From Vibrio gallicus (lineage in GTDB: Bacteria; Pseudomonadota; Gammaproteobacteria; Enterobacterales; Vibrionaceae), in assembly GCF_024346875.1 (NCBI RefSeq), contig NZ_AP024871.1, positions 124,001 through 188,000 on the forward strand: DNA of 64,000 nt, in the 5' to 3' direction. A program made the translations under genes and the position numbers. The notes under the pieces were generated by a model. That model ran no database searches, was not told the DNA's origin, and saw only the letters and a list, made by a program, of their open reading frames with translations. The first letter of the stretch is position 1. Each line of letters begins with the position of its first letter. This document shows, piece by piece, positions 8,485 through 17,556 of this stretch.

Positions 8485-9529
8485 GCTTATTATCACTTAA
8501 CTTATTGTTTTTAATTAAAATATCAATTTTTTCACTTACGGAGTCTATAGTTATAGATCTCATTAAATCACTTCCTTTTGCTCTAGTTCCCCAAAGCTTC
8601 GCCTTATTTTGGTTTTTTATGTGTATCTCATAAGTGCTTACAACTAAATCCTGATCTACATAGGGTCCAGTGCGTAATGGGTTACTATGAGCATAGAGCC
8701 CAATAACTGGGGTGCTTTGAGTGGTTGCAATGTGCGCTGGTCCTGAGTCGGGAGCTAAGACGCCTTGCGAGTGTTGGATTATGGCGACAAGCTGTTTTAA
8801 GTTAGTTTTCCCAATTAGGTTTATGATTGGTACTTTAGCGCTATCTATAATTTGTTGCCCTAAATGCTGCTCTCTTTCACTAGGTGAGCCACATAGTGCA
8901 ACATTCCAACCTTTACTCACTACATAATCAGCTATTTTAGCATATCTTTCTGGAATCCAATTTCTTTCATCTTTGCTTGCAGCTGGACTAATAATGATTG
9001 TTTTATCTGGAATAACCGAGGCTGCAAAATTTTGATCTTCTTCACTTAATGGAATATTCCATTTAGGAATGTTAAATGGTACACCGATAAAGCGAGCAAA
9101 ATCAGCAAAGTTATCCAGTACGTGGAAGCTATCTGATTTAGGTAAGTGTTTGTTGGTAAACAACCACTGCCCCTCTTTAGTGCGGTTTTTACCAAAGCCC
9201 ACCTTATACTTGGCTTTAATGCCAAAGGATAGAGCACTTGCTCTTAGCGCGGCTTGCATATGCAGTAGGGCATCAAACCGGGTTGAAGAAAGTTGTTTCC
9301 ATACATTCCTCATTCCCTTAAATCCGAGCTTTTTGTCGAATACGACAACACGGATGTTAGGTAAGTCACTTATCAATTGTGCCTCTATTTTTCCGCAGAC
9401 CCAGGTGATCTCGGTTTTAGGCCAGTGTGCTTGAATAGCTTGTACAACACTAATGGCATGGCAGACATCTCCAATGGCGGATAATCTCAGTATACAAAGA
9501 GATTTAGGGGCTGAATTAAATAGCGGCAT
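8477..9529 (-). CDS. opsX: ADP-heptose:LPS heptosyltransferase, OpsX-type (GT9)
   Basis: A 350-residue GT9 enzyme. Starting at ATG 9529 gives MPLFNSAPKSLCILRLSAIGDVCHA, which matches the N-terminus I remember for Haemophilus OpsX; 38 further in-frame codons upstream to 9643 would run into kdkA and are excluded. The GDVCH loop near residue 20 and APDSGPAHIATTQ near 255-268 are GT9 hallmarks. OpsX is the heptosyltransferase I that accepts a single phosphorylated Kdo, and its pairing with a divergent kdkA fits that chemistry. It heads the minus-strand run to coaD. Confidence 0.85.
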   Translation of the reverse strand: MPLFNSAPKSLCILRLSAIGDVCHAISVVQAIQAHWPKTEITWVCGKIEAQLISDLPNIRVVVFDKKLGFKGMRNVWKQLSSTRFDALLHMQAALRASALSFGIKAKYKVGFGKNRTKEGQWLFTNKHLPKSDSFHVLDNFADFARFIGVPFNIPKWNIPLSEEDQNFAASVIPDKTIIISPAASKDERNWIPERYAKIADYVVSKGWNVALCGSPSEREQHLGQQIIDSAKVPIINLIGKTNLKQLVAIIQHSQGVLAPDSGPAHIATTQSTPVIGLYAHSNPLRTGPYVDQDLVVSTYEIHIKNQNKAKLWGTRAKGSDLMRSITIDSVSEKIDILIKNNKLSDNKHG

Positions 9530-9621
9530 AGGAAGCTCATTTTTGTTTGATGGATAAATTATGCAGTTGCTGAGGTTAATTGTAAAATAAGGAAGTAATT
9601 GATTTATTTCGAGGTTTACCC

Positions 9622-10332
9622 GTGGATACTGTGCAACTGCCAAATGAGATGATTTGGTTTGATAAGGATTTACTCAGTGCGCCTACTGAACTTAGCTGTG
9701 AAGCGACATATTGGTATGTGCACGATAAAGTTATTGGAACTGCACAAGGGCGAGGGACGACCTGGTTTGTACAGCTTGATGGCTTGCAAGGAGCGCTACG
9801 TCATTACCGGCGTGGTGGCCTATTCGGAAAATTGATTAAGGATAGCTATTGGTTTAAAGGGTGGGATAAAAGCCGTAGTTATCAAGAGTTTGTGCTACTG
9901 CAGAAGCTTCGACAAGCGAATGTAAATGTGCCAAGACCGATAGCTGCACGGGTAATAAAATCAGGGTTATTTTATAAAGCAGATCTGTTAAGTGAACGTA
10001 TACCGCGAGCAAAAGATTTGGTTGGGATACTGCAACAAGGTCCGTTGAGTGAGCAAGTCTATATCGCTATCGGGCAACAGATTGCTAAGCTCCATCGAGC
10101 CCAAGTGAACCATACCGACCTTAATATTCATAATATTTTACTGGATGATGACCAAGTAGCTTGGATTATTGATTTTGATAAATGCTATGAGCAGTCAGGA
10201 GAAGATTGGAAACAATCTAATTTAGCTAGACTCAAGCGCTCATTTTTGAAAGAAGTTGAGCGCTTTAGTATTCATTGGCAAAGTGATGATTGGGATGCCT
10301 TAATTAAAGGATATCAAAGCGCTAATCAATAA
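9622..10332 (+). CDS. kdkA: 3-deoxy-D-manno-octulosonic acid (Kdo) kinase
   Basis: Inner-membrane-associated kinase that phosphorylates the Kdo residue on lipid A at position 4. The 236 residues carry GTAQGRGTTWF near 36-46, ALRHYRRGGLFGKL near 55-69, a kinase catalytic loop HTDLNIHNIL at about 166-175 and DFDKC near 187-191, as in KdkA/WaaP-type kinases. Start is the GTG at 9622, with GAGG 7 bases upstream; an ATG at 9649 is the alternative. It is divergent from opsX and converges on waaA with an 11-base overlap of the coding ends. Confidence 0.93.
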   Translation: MDTVQLPNEMIWFDKDLLSAPTELSCEATYWYVHDKVIGTAQGRGTTWFVQLDGLQGALRHYRRGGLFGKLIKDSYWFKGWDKSRSYQEFVLLQKLRQANVNVPRPIAARVIKSGLFYKADLLSERIPRAKDLVGILQQGPLSEQVYIAIGQQIAKLHRAQVNHTDLNIHNILLDDDQVAWIIDFDKCYEQSGEDWKQSNLARLKRSFLKEVERFSIHWQSDDWDALIKGYQSANQ

Positions 10333-11590
10333 ATTCAGATACGGCTTGTACGCTTTTTTGTACTGCTCCTTGATTGTGCTTTACCACCTCTAATGCGCGT
10401 AACCCCATCTGAGTGCTCTGATTCGGGTTACTTATAAGGTGGCGTAATTGTATGGCAATTTGCTGGCTAGAGTCACAAATTGTCACTGCATCATTACCCT
10501 GCAATTGATGAGTGATATCACTAAAATTAAAGTAGCTAGAGCCATTTAATATTGGTTTGCTTAAAGCGGCTGGCTCAAGTGGATTGTGACCTCCAACCTT
10601 ATCACCAATAAGACTTCCTGCCATAAAACAGATGTCAGCGCTACCAATTAGCAACAACATCTCACCCATCGTATCCGCAAGGTAAACTTGAGTATCGGAA
10701 GTGATTTTCAGCTGGCTGGTTCTAGATACGGTATTAAATCCACTCTGTTGGCTAAGCGACATCACTTGCTCAAAGCGCTCCGGGTGACGTGGAACGATTA
10801 TCATAAGTGCATCGGGAATATGTTCTAATAACAAGCGATGAGCGTCTAATAGTTGTTCGTCCTCTCCTGCATGTGTGCTAGCGGCTATCCATACTGGCCT
10901 ATGCTTCCCAAGAGATTCACGAAGGGAGACTGCTCGCTTTGTTATATCTGGGGCAATATCAATATCAAATTTGAGTGAGCCAGAGATTGAAACGCGATCT
11001 TTGGCCACGCCCAGCTGTATAAAGCGTATCGCATCATCTTGGTGTTGGCAGATAAAGTGACTTATATTCTGGCTTATAGATTTGAATATAGGTAACACCT
11101 TGTTATAGCGAGCGTAGGATCGCTCAGATAATCTAGCATTTAGGACAATAATTGGGATATTTGTATTGGCAACGCAATGCAGGGTGTTAGGCCATAACTC
11201 AGTTTCCATGATAATCAAGCAGCGTGGCTGTATTGATCTTAGAAATAATCTCACACACCAACTAAAATCTATCGGCATGTATCTATGCGTCACCAATGAA
11301 CCTAGCTTTTCTGCTTGCTCTGCACCTGTGGTAGTGGTGGTAGTGATCAGAATAGGCTGGTCAGGGTGAGCTTGCTTTAGCGCCTTAATAAAGGGTGTGG
11401 CAGCTATCGTCTCACCTACAGAAACGGTATGTATCCAAATAGGCTTTTGTTCATTTAATCGAGGAGTGATGCCAAAATATTCGCTCCATCGAGCACCGAC
11501 CGCTGGCTTACCTTGCTTGGTTCGGAGCAAAGTAAAGAGCAGTACTGGCGAGAGCAACAACAGAAGTAGGCTGTATAGAATTCTAATCAA
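10322..11590 (-). CDS. waaA: 3-deoxy-D-manno-octulosonic acid transferase (Kdo transferase)
   Basis: GT30 enzyme transferring Kdo from CMP-Kdo to lipid IVA on the inner face of the inner membrane. The 422 residues begin with a membrane anchor (about 4-23, rich in Leu), then GARWSEYFG with the conserved catalytic Glu, METELWPN near 128-135, LNARLSERS, and GGHNPLEPAALSKP near 338-351. With kdkA present in the same locus it is likely to add one Kdo (monofunctional), as in Haemophilus; sequence alone does not prove this. Monocistronic by position. Confidence 0.96.
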   Translation of the reverse strand: MIRILYSLLLLLLSPVLLFTLLRTKQGKPAVGARWSEYFGITPRLNEQKPIWIHTVSVGETIAATPFIKALKQAHPDQPILITTTTTTGAEQAEKLGSLVTHRYMPIDFSWCVRLFLRSIQPRCLIIMETELWPNTLHCVANTNIPIIVLNARLSERSYARYNKVLPIFKSISQNISHFICQHQDDAIRFIQLGVAKDRVSISGSLKFDIDIAPDITKRAVSLRESLGKHRPVWIAASTHAGEDEQLLDAHRLLLEHIPDALMIIVPRHPERFEQVMSLSQQSGFNTVSRTSQLKITSDTQVYLADTMGEMLLLIGSADICFMAGSLIGDKVGGHNPLEPAALSKPILNGSSYFNFSDITHQLQGNDAVTICDSSQQIAIQLRHLISNPNQSTQMGLRALEVVKHNQGAVQKSVQAVSEFID

Positions 11591-11787
11591 ACTATTGATC
11601 TATATAGAGTAGGCTTTAGGTGTAGTTTGAAAGATTGTGCGACAAAATCAAGTAGAATAGGTGTGTCATATGGTTTCAAGTGATGCTTTCAGATGAAAGT
11701 TTATTGAAGGTATATCGTATGCTTATTGTTGTGTGATATATTGTATGGTTGGAAAAGCTACTGATGATGTTTGGTGAGACAACTGTG

Positions 11788-12513
11788 ATGAAAACGTTTG
11801 TTATTTCATTAAAAAATTCCCCTAGAAGAGAGCGGGTGGTTAATCTTCTGAACTCAACTAGTTTAGAGTATGAGTTTTTTGATGCGATTTCTATCAATGA
11901 TCCTAAATTTCATCTTTATGATAAATCAAATCCAATGAAAACCTATTTTAGGAAGGGCTTTGTATTAAAAGCTACTGAAGTAGCTTGTTTTGCTAGTCAC
12001 TATGCTTTGTGGGAGAGATGCATAGAAATAGGTCAGCCTATAGTCATTCTAGAAGATAATATTGGTTTAGTTGAAGGTGGAGATGAGTATATAAAATCTT
12101 TATATAAAAGAACTGATATATACGATTATTTGAAGTTATCATCGATCCCAAATCATAGTGCGCCACCAATTTTCCATGAAATTGAGAGAATAAATGAGAG
12201 TTTGCTTTTTGGTTATAATAATCAAGAAACAGCAGGCACTACTGGATATATTATTACTGTAAAGGCTGCGAGAGCATTTATTCAAGGTGCGACTGAATTC
12301 ATTGATCCAGTAGATAATTATTTAGAGAAACCATGGTTACATGGGATTCAAGTGTATTCGTCTTTACCTGAACCATGTTATAGAGAAAATGTAGTTTCAG
12401 AAATAGGACAACGTAAAGATAAATCAAATCGTTCAACTTTAATTAGAATCAGTAAAGAAATATATAGAACATATGAGCTTTTTAAACGAAAAAGGTCATG
12501 GCATACTTCTTAG
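11788..12513 (+). CDS. Glycosyltransferase family 25 (LPS outer core)
   Basis: The 241 residues open with MKTFVISLKNSPRRERV, the GT25 start used in LgtB/Lex-type LPS glycosyltransferases, and continue with EVACFASHYALWERCIE. Start ATG 11788 chosen on that basis; an in-frame TTG 39 bases earlier is unlikely. The position where many GT25 enzymes have LEDD reads VILEDNIG, so the second acidic residue is Asn. The C-terminal third holds TTGYIITVKAARAF, also typical. The gene and its convergent neighbour are very AT-rich, with many AGA, ATA and TTA codons, a sign of acquisition. Substrate unknown; a galactosyl- or N-acetylhexosaminyl transfer is only a family-level guess. Confidence 0.8.
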   Translation: MKTFVISLKNSPRRERVVNLLNSTSLEYEFFDAISINDPKFHLYDKSNPMKTYFRKGFVLKATEVACFASHYALWERCIEIGQPIVILEDNIGLVEGGDEYIKSLYKRTDIYDYLKLSSIPNHSAPPIFHEIERINESLLFGYNNQETAGTTGYIITVKAARAFIQGATEFIDPVDNYLEKPWLHGIQVYSSLPEPCYRENVVSEIGQRKDKSNRSTLIRISKEIYRTYELFKRKRSWHTS

Positions 12514-12518
12514 ATTAA

Positions 12519-13214
12519 TTATTTTTTAAATCGTAAGATGTTTTTTTGCCACTCATAAATTTTACCAAAAATATTCTTATGCTTGCTTTTCAAGAAGGAT
12601 TTGTGGCTCGACTTACTCCAGCTATGTTGAAACCAATGAATTAGGTGGGCGTTTTTAGGCTTTTCAAAGTGTAATTTTTCACCTTGGTAAGAATAAAAGT
12701 ACTCGATGTTAAATAATTTTACCTTATCCATTCTTGTGTTTTTATCTAACATATGGGTCATTATTTCTGGGCCGAGATATAACTCTGACTTCATTATGTC
12801 ATGTTCATAAAAATCAACTAATTTGCTTATTTCAATAGAGTTTTTATTTGAGTAGATCATAGCTGTACCAACAGTGCCCTTGTCATTTTCATACCCAACA
12901 GCAAAGTCTAATCCTTCAAATAAATAGAAAGGTGAAACTTCAATGGTTACATCAGTATCTAAATATAATCCACCATATTTCTGCAATATTTTCAGTCTTA
13001 GATAATCTGTAACAAATGCGTATAGTTTTTTGTCATAACATTTACGAGCAAATTCACATCCATTGATCCACGCTATTATTTCAGTGTTATCTTCCAACCA
13101 TAAATTTACTGTATAACCTTGTTTTTTCCAGTCATTAATACATATAAAGCTTAAAGGCGTCATTTTTTTACCCAACCATATAGCATGGATTGTGTTGTCT
13201 TTTATACTGTTCAT
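12519..13214 (-). CDS. Glycosyltransferase with DXD motif (GT32 / capsular polysaccharide synthesis type)
   Basis: A 231-residue protein with the fold pattern of small GT32/OCH1-like sugar transferases: IHAIWLGKKMTP at the N-terminus, a YDKKLYAFVTDYLRLKILQKYGG helix before GLYLDTDV (DXD near residue 98-100), and a C-terminal HWFQHSWSK. AT-rich like the GT25 gene it converges on (5 bases between stops). It is the last gene in the minus-strand direction after hldD-lpxM-waaF-waaL-GT4, separated from the GT4 by 49 bases. Donor and acceptor cannot be assigned. Confidence 0.8.
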   Translation of the reverse strand: MNSIKDNTIHAIWLGKKMTPLSFICINDWKKQGYTVNLWLEDNTEIIAWINGCEFARKCYDKKLYAFVTDYLRLKILQKYGGLYLDTDVTIEVSPFYLFEGLDFAVGYENDKGTVGTAMIYSNKNSIEISKLVDFYEHDIMKSELYLGPEIMTHMLDKNTRMDKVKLFNIEYFYSYQGEKLHFEKPKNAHLIHWFQHSWSKSSHKSFLKSKHKNIFGKIYEWQKNILRFKK

Positions 13215-13263
13215 GTTCGCTCAATTTAATATTAGTTAGGTTGAGTAAGGATGTTTAATAAAG

Positions 13264-14340
13264 TTAACTTAGTAATTTAGAAAAATATTCTAAATGGTCC
13301 TGCACACTTTTCTGCAAGCTAAACTCTTTCTCCATAATTTGTTTAGACTTTGTGCCCATAGCGGTAAGGTCAACTTCTTTAGATATGAACTTCAAGATGG
13401 CACCTTTTAAGCCATTTTGGTCGCCAGAATCAACCACAATGCCGTTAATATCAGTCGAAATTAATTCCGCTGAACCGCCAGTGGTTGTGACAATTGATGG
13501 TTTAGATACAACCATGGCTTCAATGATGGTCTTAGGTAAGCCTTCACCACTTATTGAGGGCTGAATCTGAAAGTCTGACATTGCCATTAGGTTTGAGATG
13601 TCTTTTCTAAAACCTAGAAAGTGAATACGATTAGCCATTGAACTCTGTGCGGCTAATTGTTGTAACTCTTCCATGCCGGCACCGACTAGAATTAAATGGA
13701 AGTTCGGGTCATCAATATCTTTTACTGCGCCGAGTAATACCTGGACTCCTTTAGAGGGTCTAGAGTTTGCTACGCAGATACCAATCTTTGCCTGCTCAGG
13801 TATAGCGAACTCTTGTCTAGATAGTGGTTCAGGGTCGTACCAGTTGATGTCATGCCCCTTATAGATAGTCACTACGTTTTGCTTATTCTTCCATACTCGA
13901 TTTAATACATCTTGCCTTACCGCTTCACTAACACATACTACGCCATCAACGCGAGGGTGAAGGATAGTCAGATAGGCAGAGATATCATGTCGATATAGCC
14001 CTCCAGTCGTTCCTCTGTATGCAATGAGCTTAACTTTACTACCAATTGAGGCAAAGGCGGCATTGGGGATTGTCTTCGAATTAAAGGCATAGCAGATATC
14101 AATCTGCTGCTCTTTGATTATTTTTTTTAGCTTCTTGATGGTATCAAAGCATATTTTCTTTGTCGGGTAGGCATCAACAACCTTAATACCATGCTCCTTA
14201 AAGCGTTGAACATATTCAGCATCAGCTTGTGTGGCAACGGTGATATTGTGCCCTTGCTTTGCAAGTTCTATGAACAACTCAGCCTCTGGTCTTACTGCAT
14301 GCCAGCTATTTTTGTAGGAGCTACAAACCAAGATATTCAT
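13264..14340 (-). CDS. Glycosyltransferase, GT4 family
   Basis: A 358-residue GT-B enzyme. N-terminal lobe MNILVCSSYKNSWHAVRPEAELF, RGTTGGLYRHD near 129-139; C-terminal lobe with SRPSKGVQVLL and ISGEGLPKTIIEAMVVSKPSIVT, which contains the EX7E motif. Its ATG overlaps the waaL stop by 4 bases, so it is translationally coupled to waaL and belongs to the hldD operon. Probably adds an outer-core or O-chain sugar. Confidence 0.87.
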   Translation of the reverse strand: MNILVCSSYKNSWHAVRPEAELFIELAKQGHNITVATQADAEYVQRFKEHGIKVVDAYPTKKICFDTIKKLKKIIKEQQIDICYAFNSKTIPNAAFASIGSKVKLIAYRGTTGGLYRHDISAYLTILHPRVDGVVCVSEAVRQDVLNRVWKNKQNVVTIYKGHDINWYDPEPLSRQEFAIPEQAKIGICVANSRPSKGVQVLLGAVKDIDDPNFHLILVGAGMEELQQLAAQSSMANRIHFLGFRKDISNLMAMSDFQIQPSISGEGLPKTIIEAMVVSKPSIVTTTGGSAELISTDINGIVVDSGDQNGLKGAILKFISKEVDLTAMGTKSKQIMEKEFSLQKSVQDHLEYFSKLLS

Positions 14341-15539
14341 ACTCTGTCCTCAGAATAATGCTTGCTATAGGCATAAAACAGCACGATAAACGCGATATAA
14401 AATAACATGCCTGAATGATGGTTAATAAAGTTTTGGGTTAGGCAATAGCCCATGGTTGAGATGATGTGTACAACCCCAAGTAATGCATAAATATTCTGAT
14501 TGGCTAAGTAGCCCTTACCAAATACCCATAGCGGCGCGCCAAAGAAAAACAGCAATACTATTATCCCGATAGTACCTTTGACTGATGCCTCTTCAATGTA
14601 GCTATTATGCAGTCGTGAATGCTTTAGAATAGCCTTTGTTGCCCAGCCATCTTGAATAGCATTTAATTTAGTTTGTTCGCGTTGTTCGTATCCGGTGCCA
14701 AAAATAGGGTTTTTTATAAATGCATATGCGCCGGATTTCCATAGGTCGAAGCGTGTTCCAACAGAGGTGTAAGAAGTGTTGCTAGTGATATAGCTGCTCA
14801 CCTCTTTTACCGCGATGTCTACCCTTTTTTCGACCATAGGGTAGCTGAAATACCCCACTATTACTAAGCCGAGTATTGATATGATCTTTGCCTTGATTCC
14901 AATTTCTTTCCTATAACACCACAGGATGAATAACAGAATAAATGGGCTTAATACCCATCCACCTCGAGCTCCAGAGAGTAGGCTCGCAAGCATGCCTAGT
15001 CCGCCGCCGATAAAGGCTAGAGTTGTAACCAGAAAGTGTGCGTGTGAGCGTTTTAGGTGGAAAGCAACTACAACCGCAAAAAGTCCCATGCTCATAGCGA
15101 TATCACCAGCCTGAATAACCATAAACTGCCATACGCTTAGTGGTCTAACGTGTAATACCAAGTGATGATAAAGGGCGATTAAACCAACCAAAGCCGAACC
15201 GATGACGATTCCCCAAATTAGTGCTTTTGGGTTGGGTTTTGCCGCTAAAACAAGTAATAGTGCGGGCAGAATCAATATAGCTCGACTTGGCGCATCTAGG
15301 TTTCCAAAGCTACCACCAAGCAGGATTAATGAAATTAATGTGCAAGCGAAGTAACCAAAAAAACTGATAGCAATAAGTTTGGCATCTTTATCAAATTTGT
15401 TTTTATCACACCAATAGCAGCAGATTAACCCAACTACCATAAATGGAATAATGGTATAGGAGTAGCTTTTGCCATACACCAAAATTAAAGCTGGGATAAT
15501 AAACGAAAAGAAACTAGAAAAAACAGCAAGATTAAGCAT
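14337..15539 (-). CDS. waaL: O-antigen ligase family protein
   Basis: An integral inner-membrane protein of 400 residues with about ten hydrophobic segments. The Wzy_C/ligase region is marked by LASLLSGARGGWV near 187-199 and a large periplasmic loop ending around KHSRLHNSYIE near 300-310, the conserved RxxxHNxYI/L loop where the ligase His lies. WaaL joins O-antigen from undecaprenyl-PP to the lipid A-core. Placement between waaF and a core glycosyltransferase supports ligase over polymerase, although a Wzy polymerase has the same fold. Overlaps waaF by 8 bases. Confidence 0.85.
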   Translation of the reverse strand: MLNLAVFSSFFSFIIPALILVYGKSYSYTIIPFMVVGLICCYWCDKNKFDKDAKLIAISFFGYFACTLISLILLGGSFGNLDAPSRAILILPALLLVLAAKPNPKALIWGIVIGSALVGLIALYHHLVLHVRPLSVWQFMVIQAGDIAMSMGLFAVVVAFHLKRSHAHFLVTTLAFIGGGLGMLASLLSGARGGWVLSPFILLFILWCYRKEIGIKAKIISILGLVIVGYFSYPMVEKRVDIAVKEVSSYITSNTSYTSVGTRFDLWKSGAYAFIKNPIFGTGYEQREQTKLNAIQDGWATKAILKHSRLHNSYIEEASVKGTIGIIVLLFFFGAPLWVFGKGYLANQNIYALLGVVHIISTMGYCLTQNFINHHSGMLFYIAFIVLFYAYSKHYSEDRV

Positions 15540-16566
15540 GAATAATTTTTCTCAAAACAGAGGTTGGAGATATCTCTTTAAGACACCGTAAATGACCTAA
15601 TGGGCATTCTCGTTTGAAGCATGGCCTGCATTCGATATCGGTGTTAATAATATCGACTTGGTCGGTGAGTGGCGGGGTGTAACTTGGTGATGTTGAGCCG
15701 TAGATACCAATAACATGGCATCCAACTGCGGCAGCGACATGCATTAAGCCTGAATCATTGCTCACTACATATTGGCACAAGGATAGAAGATCCACCGCTT
15801 CCTCTAATGAGGTTTTGCCAGCAAGGCTAACGATTTTATCTTGGTGCGTATCTGGTTGCTGTAAGATGATATCGGATGTGGTTTCGGCGTCTTTTTGTGA
15901 ACCGAATAGCCATACCTGATAACCATTATCTATCAGTAGCTTAGTTAGCTCAGCATAGTGCGCTGTGGGCCATTTCTTAGCCGGACCAAATTCAGCACCT
16001 GGGCATAAGCCAACTACTGGTAGCTCTAAGCCTAGATTAAATTTATTCGCCGTAGCGCGAACAAGCGTGTTATCGAGTTGCAAAACTGGCCAAGGAATAT
16101 TGGTTAATCCCCCCAAGCTTGATGAGTCACGCATCTCTGCTTTAGGATGTGCAAGCGCTACATAGCGCTCAGCCATGAAGGTGAATGCTTTCTTATTGGG
16201 GCGGATATCATTGAGTAGGCCATAGCGACTTTCTCCCGTCCATCCGGTGCGTGTAGGGATCTTGGCAAAGAAGGGAATCAGGGCGGACTTAGCTGAATTA
16301 GGCAGCACATAGGCATGAGTGTAGCCCTTAGTACGTAATGATTTCCCAATTTTATAGCGTTCGGCGAGCTTAACATCCCCATGACTTAGAGGCATCTCAA
16401 TTGCGTTGTCCACCTCAGCCATTCGAGACAAGATAGGTTTGCACCATGCAGGGGCAAGAACGTCAATAGAGCTATCGGGGTGTTGCTGTTTAAGCTCACG
16501 ATAAAGCGATTGGCTCATGACCATATCGCCAACCCAAGATGGCCCGATAATCAGGATTTTCTTCAT
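15532..16566 (-). CDS. waaF: ADP-heptose:LPS heptosyltransferase II
   Basis: GT9 enzyme adding the second heptose of the inner core. The 344 residues start MKKILIIGPSWVGDMVMSQSL, with the WaaF-specific SWVGD loop; VLPNSAKSALIPFFAKIP, CPGAEFGPAKKWP near 199-211 and VSNDSGLMHVAAAVG near 268-282 are all typical. The C-terminal CRPCFKRECPLGHLRCL cysteine-rich stretch is common in WaaF. Shares a TAATG junction with lpxM and overlaps waaL, so it sits mid-operon. Confidence 0.96.
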   Translation of the reverse strand: MKKILIIGPSWVGDMVMSQSLYRELKQQHPDSSIDVLAPAWCKPILSRMAEVDNAIEMPLSHGDVKLAERYKIGKSLRTKGYTHAYVLPNSAKSALIPFFAKIPTRTGWTGESRYGLLNDIRPNKKAFTFMAERYVALAHPKAEMRDSSSLGGLTNIPWPVLQLDNTLVRATANKFNLGLELPVVGLCPGAEFGPAKKWPTAHYAELTKLLIDNGYQVWLFGSQKDAETTSDIILQQPDTHQDKIVSLAGKTSLEEAVDLLSLCQYVVSNDSGLMHVAAAVGCHVIGIYGSTSPSYTPPLTDQVDIINTDIECRPCFKRECPLGHLRCLKEISPTSVLRKIIHA

Positions 16567-17540
16567 TATGATTCCGTTTCAATTTTTGCGTTGTAGATAT
16601 AAGTCCCATCTTGCTGAGTCTGTAGTAACTTTAGGTTCCACATATATTGGTGTGGTCGCTCAACGCACATCTGCTCGATAAAGAGATTCATACTTAGGGC
16701 ATCTTGCTCTGGTGTTTCAGTTGGAAAAGGTTCTAAAGCGGGATACACATCCACTCTAAATTTACCGGTATCACTATCGAAAGATGCCCAAATAGGTAGT
16801 ACTTTGGCTTTGGCTGATTTGGATATAAATCCCATTACTGGGAGTGTCGCCTTGGTTGTCGCAAAAAAATCAACGAACAGGCTCTGTTTTGGGCCATGGT
16901 CTTGATCTGGTAAGAAATACCCCGTATAGCCATCTCTGATCGCTTTGATAAAAGGCTTGATGCCCCCTGAGCGCTCATATAATCGTCCACCATATTGCTT
17001 TCTTTGCTTGGACATAGCCCATTCACTTAATGGATTTTTTTGGCTCTTAACCATAGTGCAAATAGGGTGGCCTTGAGATGCAAGTAACATTGCAAATACG
17101 TCAACTGACCAGGTATGCGGGACCAGAAATATGACATTTTCTCCGCGCTGTTTAGCTTGCTCAAAGTGCTCTAGGCCAAAGACCTCGGTGTTATTTTCAA
17201 GCCAGCGTCTACTGCGCAGGGTTAATAGCGGAAAGCGCATTAAATAGGTAGCCGCCGTCACTAGCGTTTTTTCAACTATGCTTTCGCGCTGTTCTGGCTT
17301 CATGTCGGGATAGCAGTATTTCAGGTTTACTCTAGCCCGTTGAGCTTGACCGCGAGTTTTCGTCATTACCTTGTTGGTTGCCAACTTAGCAATATAGCGA
17401 TGACAGCGGATAGGAAGAAAACTAAACGGTATCGAGAACAGCATCCCTAGCCAAGTTCCCCAATATTTAGGGGCTAAAAAGCCCCATTGAAACTTGGGGT
17501 TATATGCCTTGGGGTCAAAGTCGTTTCGTGTTGATGACAT
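16566..17540 (-). CDS. lpxM: Lipid A late acyltransferase, LpxM/LpxN type
   Basis: Adds the last secondary acyl chain to lipid A at the inner membrane. Starting at ATG 17540 gives 324 residues and an N-terminus that lines up with E. coli LpxM (MSSTRNDFDPKAYNPKF..., then PKYWGTWLG); an earlier in-frame ATG at 17588 would overlap hldD. A hydrophobic segment follows at about 35-52. HTWSVD near 144-149 is the HX4D catalytic motif. In V. cholerae the counterpart (LpxN) uses 3-hydroxylaurate; whether this one does is not readable. It sits 16 bases after hldD and shares a TAATG junction with waaF. Confidence 0.92.
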   Translation of the reverse strand: MSSTRNDFDPKAYNPKFQWGFLAPKYWGTWLGMLFSIPFSFLPIRCHRYIAKLATNKVMTKTRGQAQRARVNLKYCYPDMKPEQRESIVEKTLVTAATYLMRFPLLTLRSRRWLENNTEVFGLEHFEQAKQRGENVIFLVPHTWSVDVFAMLLASQGHPICTMVKSQKNPLSEWAMSKQRKQYGGRLYERSGGIKPFIKAIRDGYTGYFLPDQDHGPKQSLFVDFFATTKATLPVMGFISKSAKAKVLPIWASFDSDTGKFRVDVYPALEPFPTETPEQDALSMNLFIEQMCVERPHQYMWNLKLLQTQQDGTYIYNAKIETES

Positions 17541-17556
17541 ATCTATTTTTAGTCGC

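Noticed and set aside
9530..9643. N-terminal extension of the opsX-like gene
   Set aside because: Would overlap the kdkA start on the other strand, is AT-rich without GT9 features, and the family N-terminus begins at ATG 9529.
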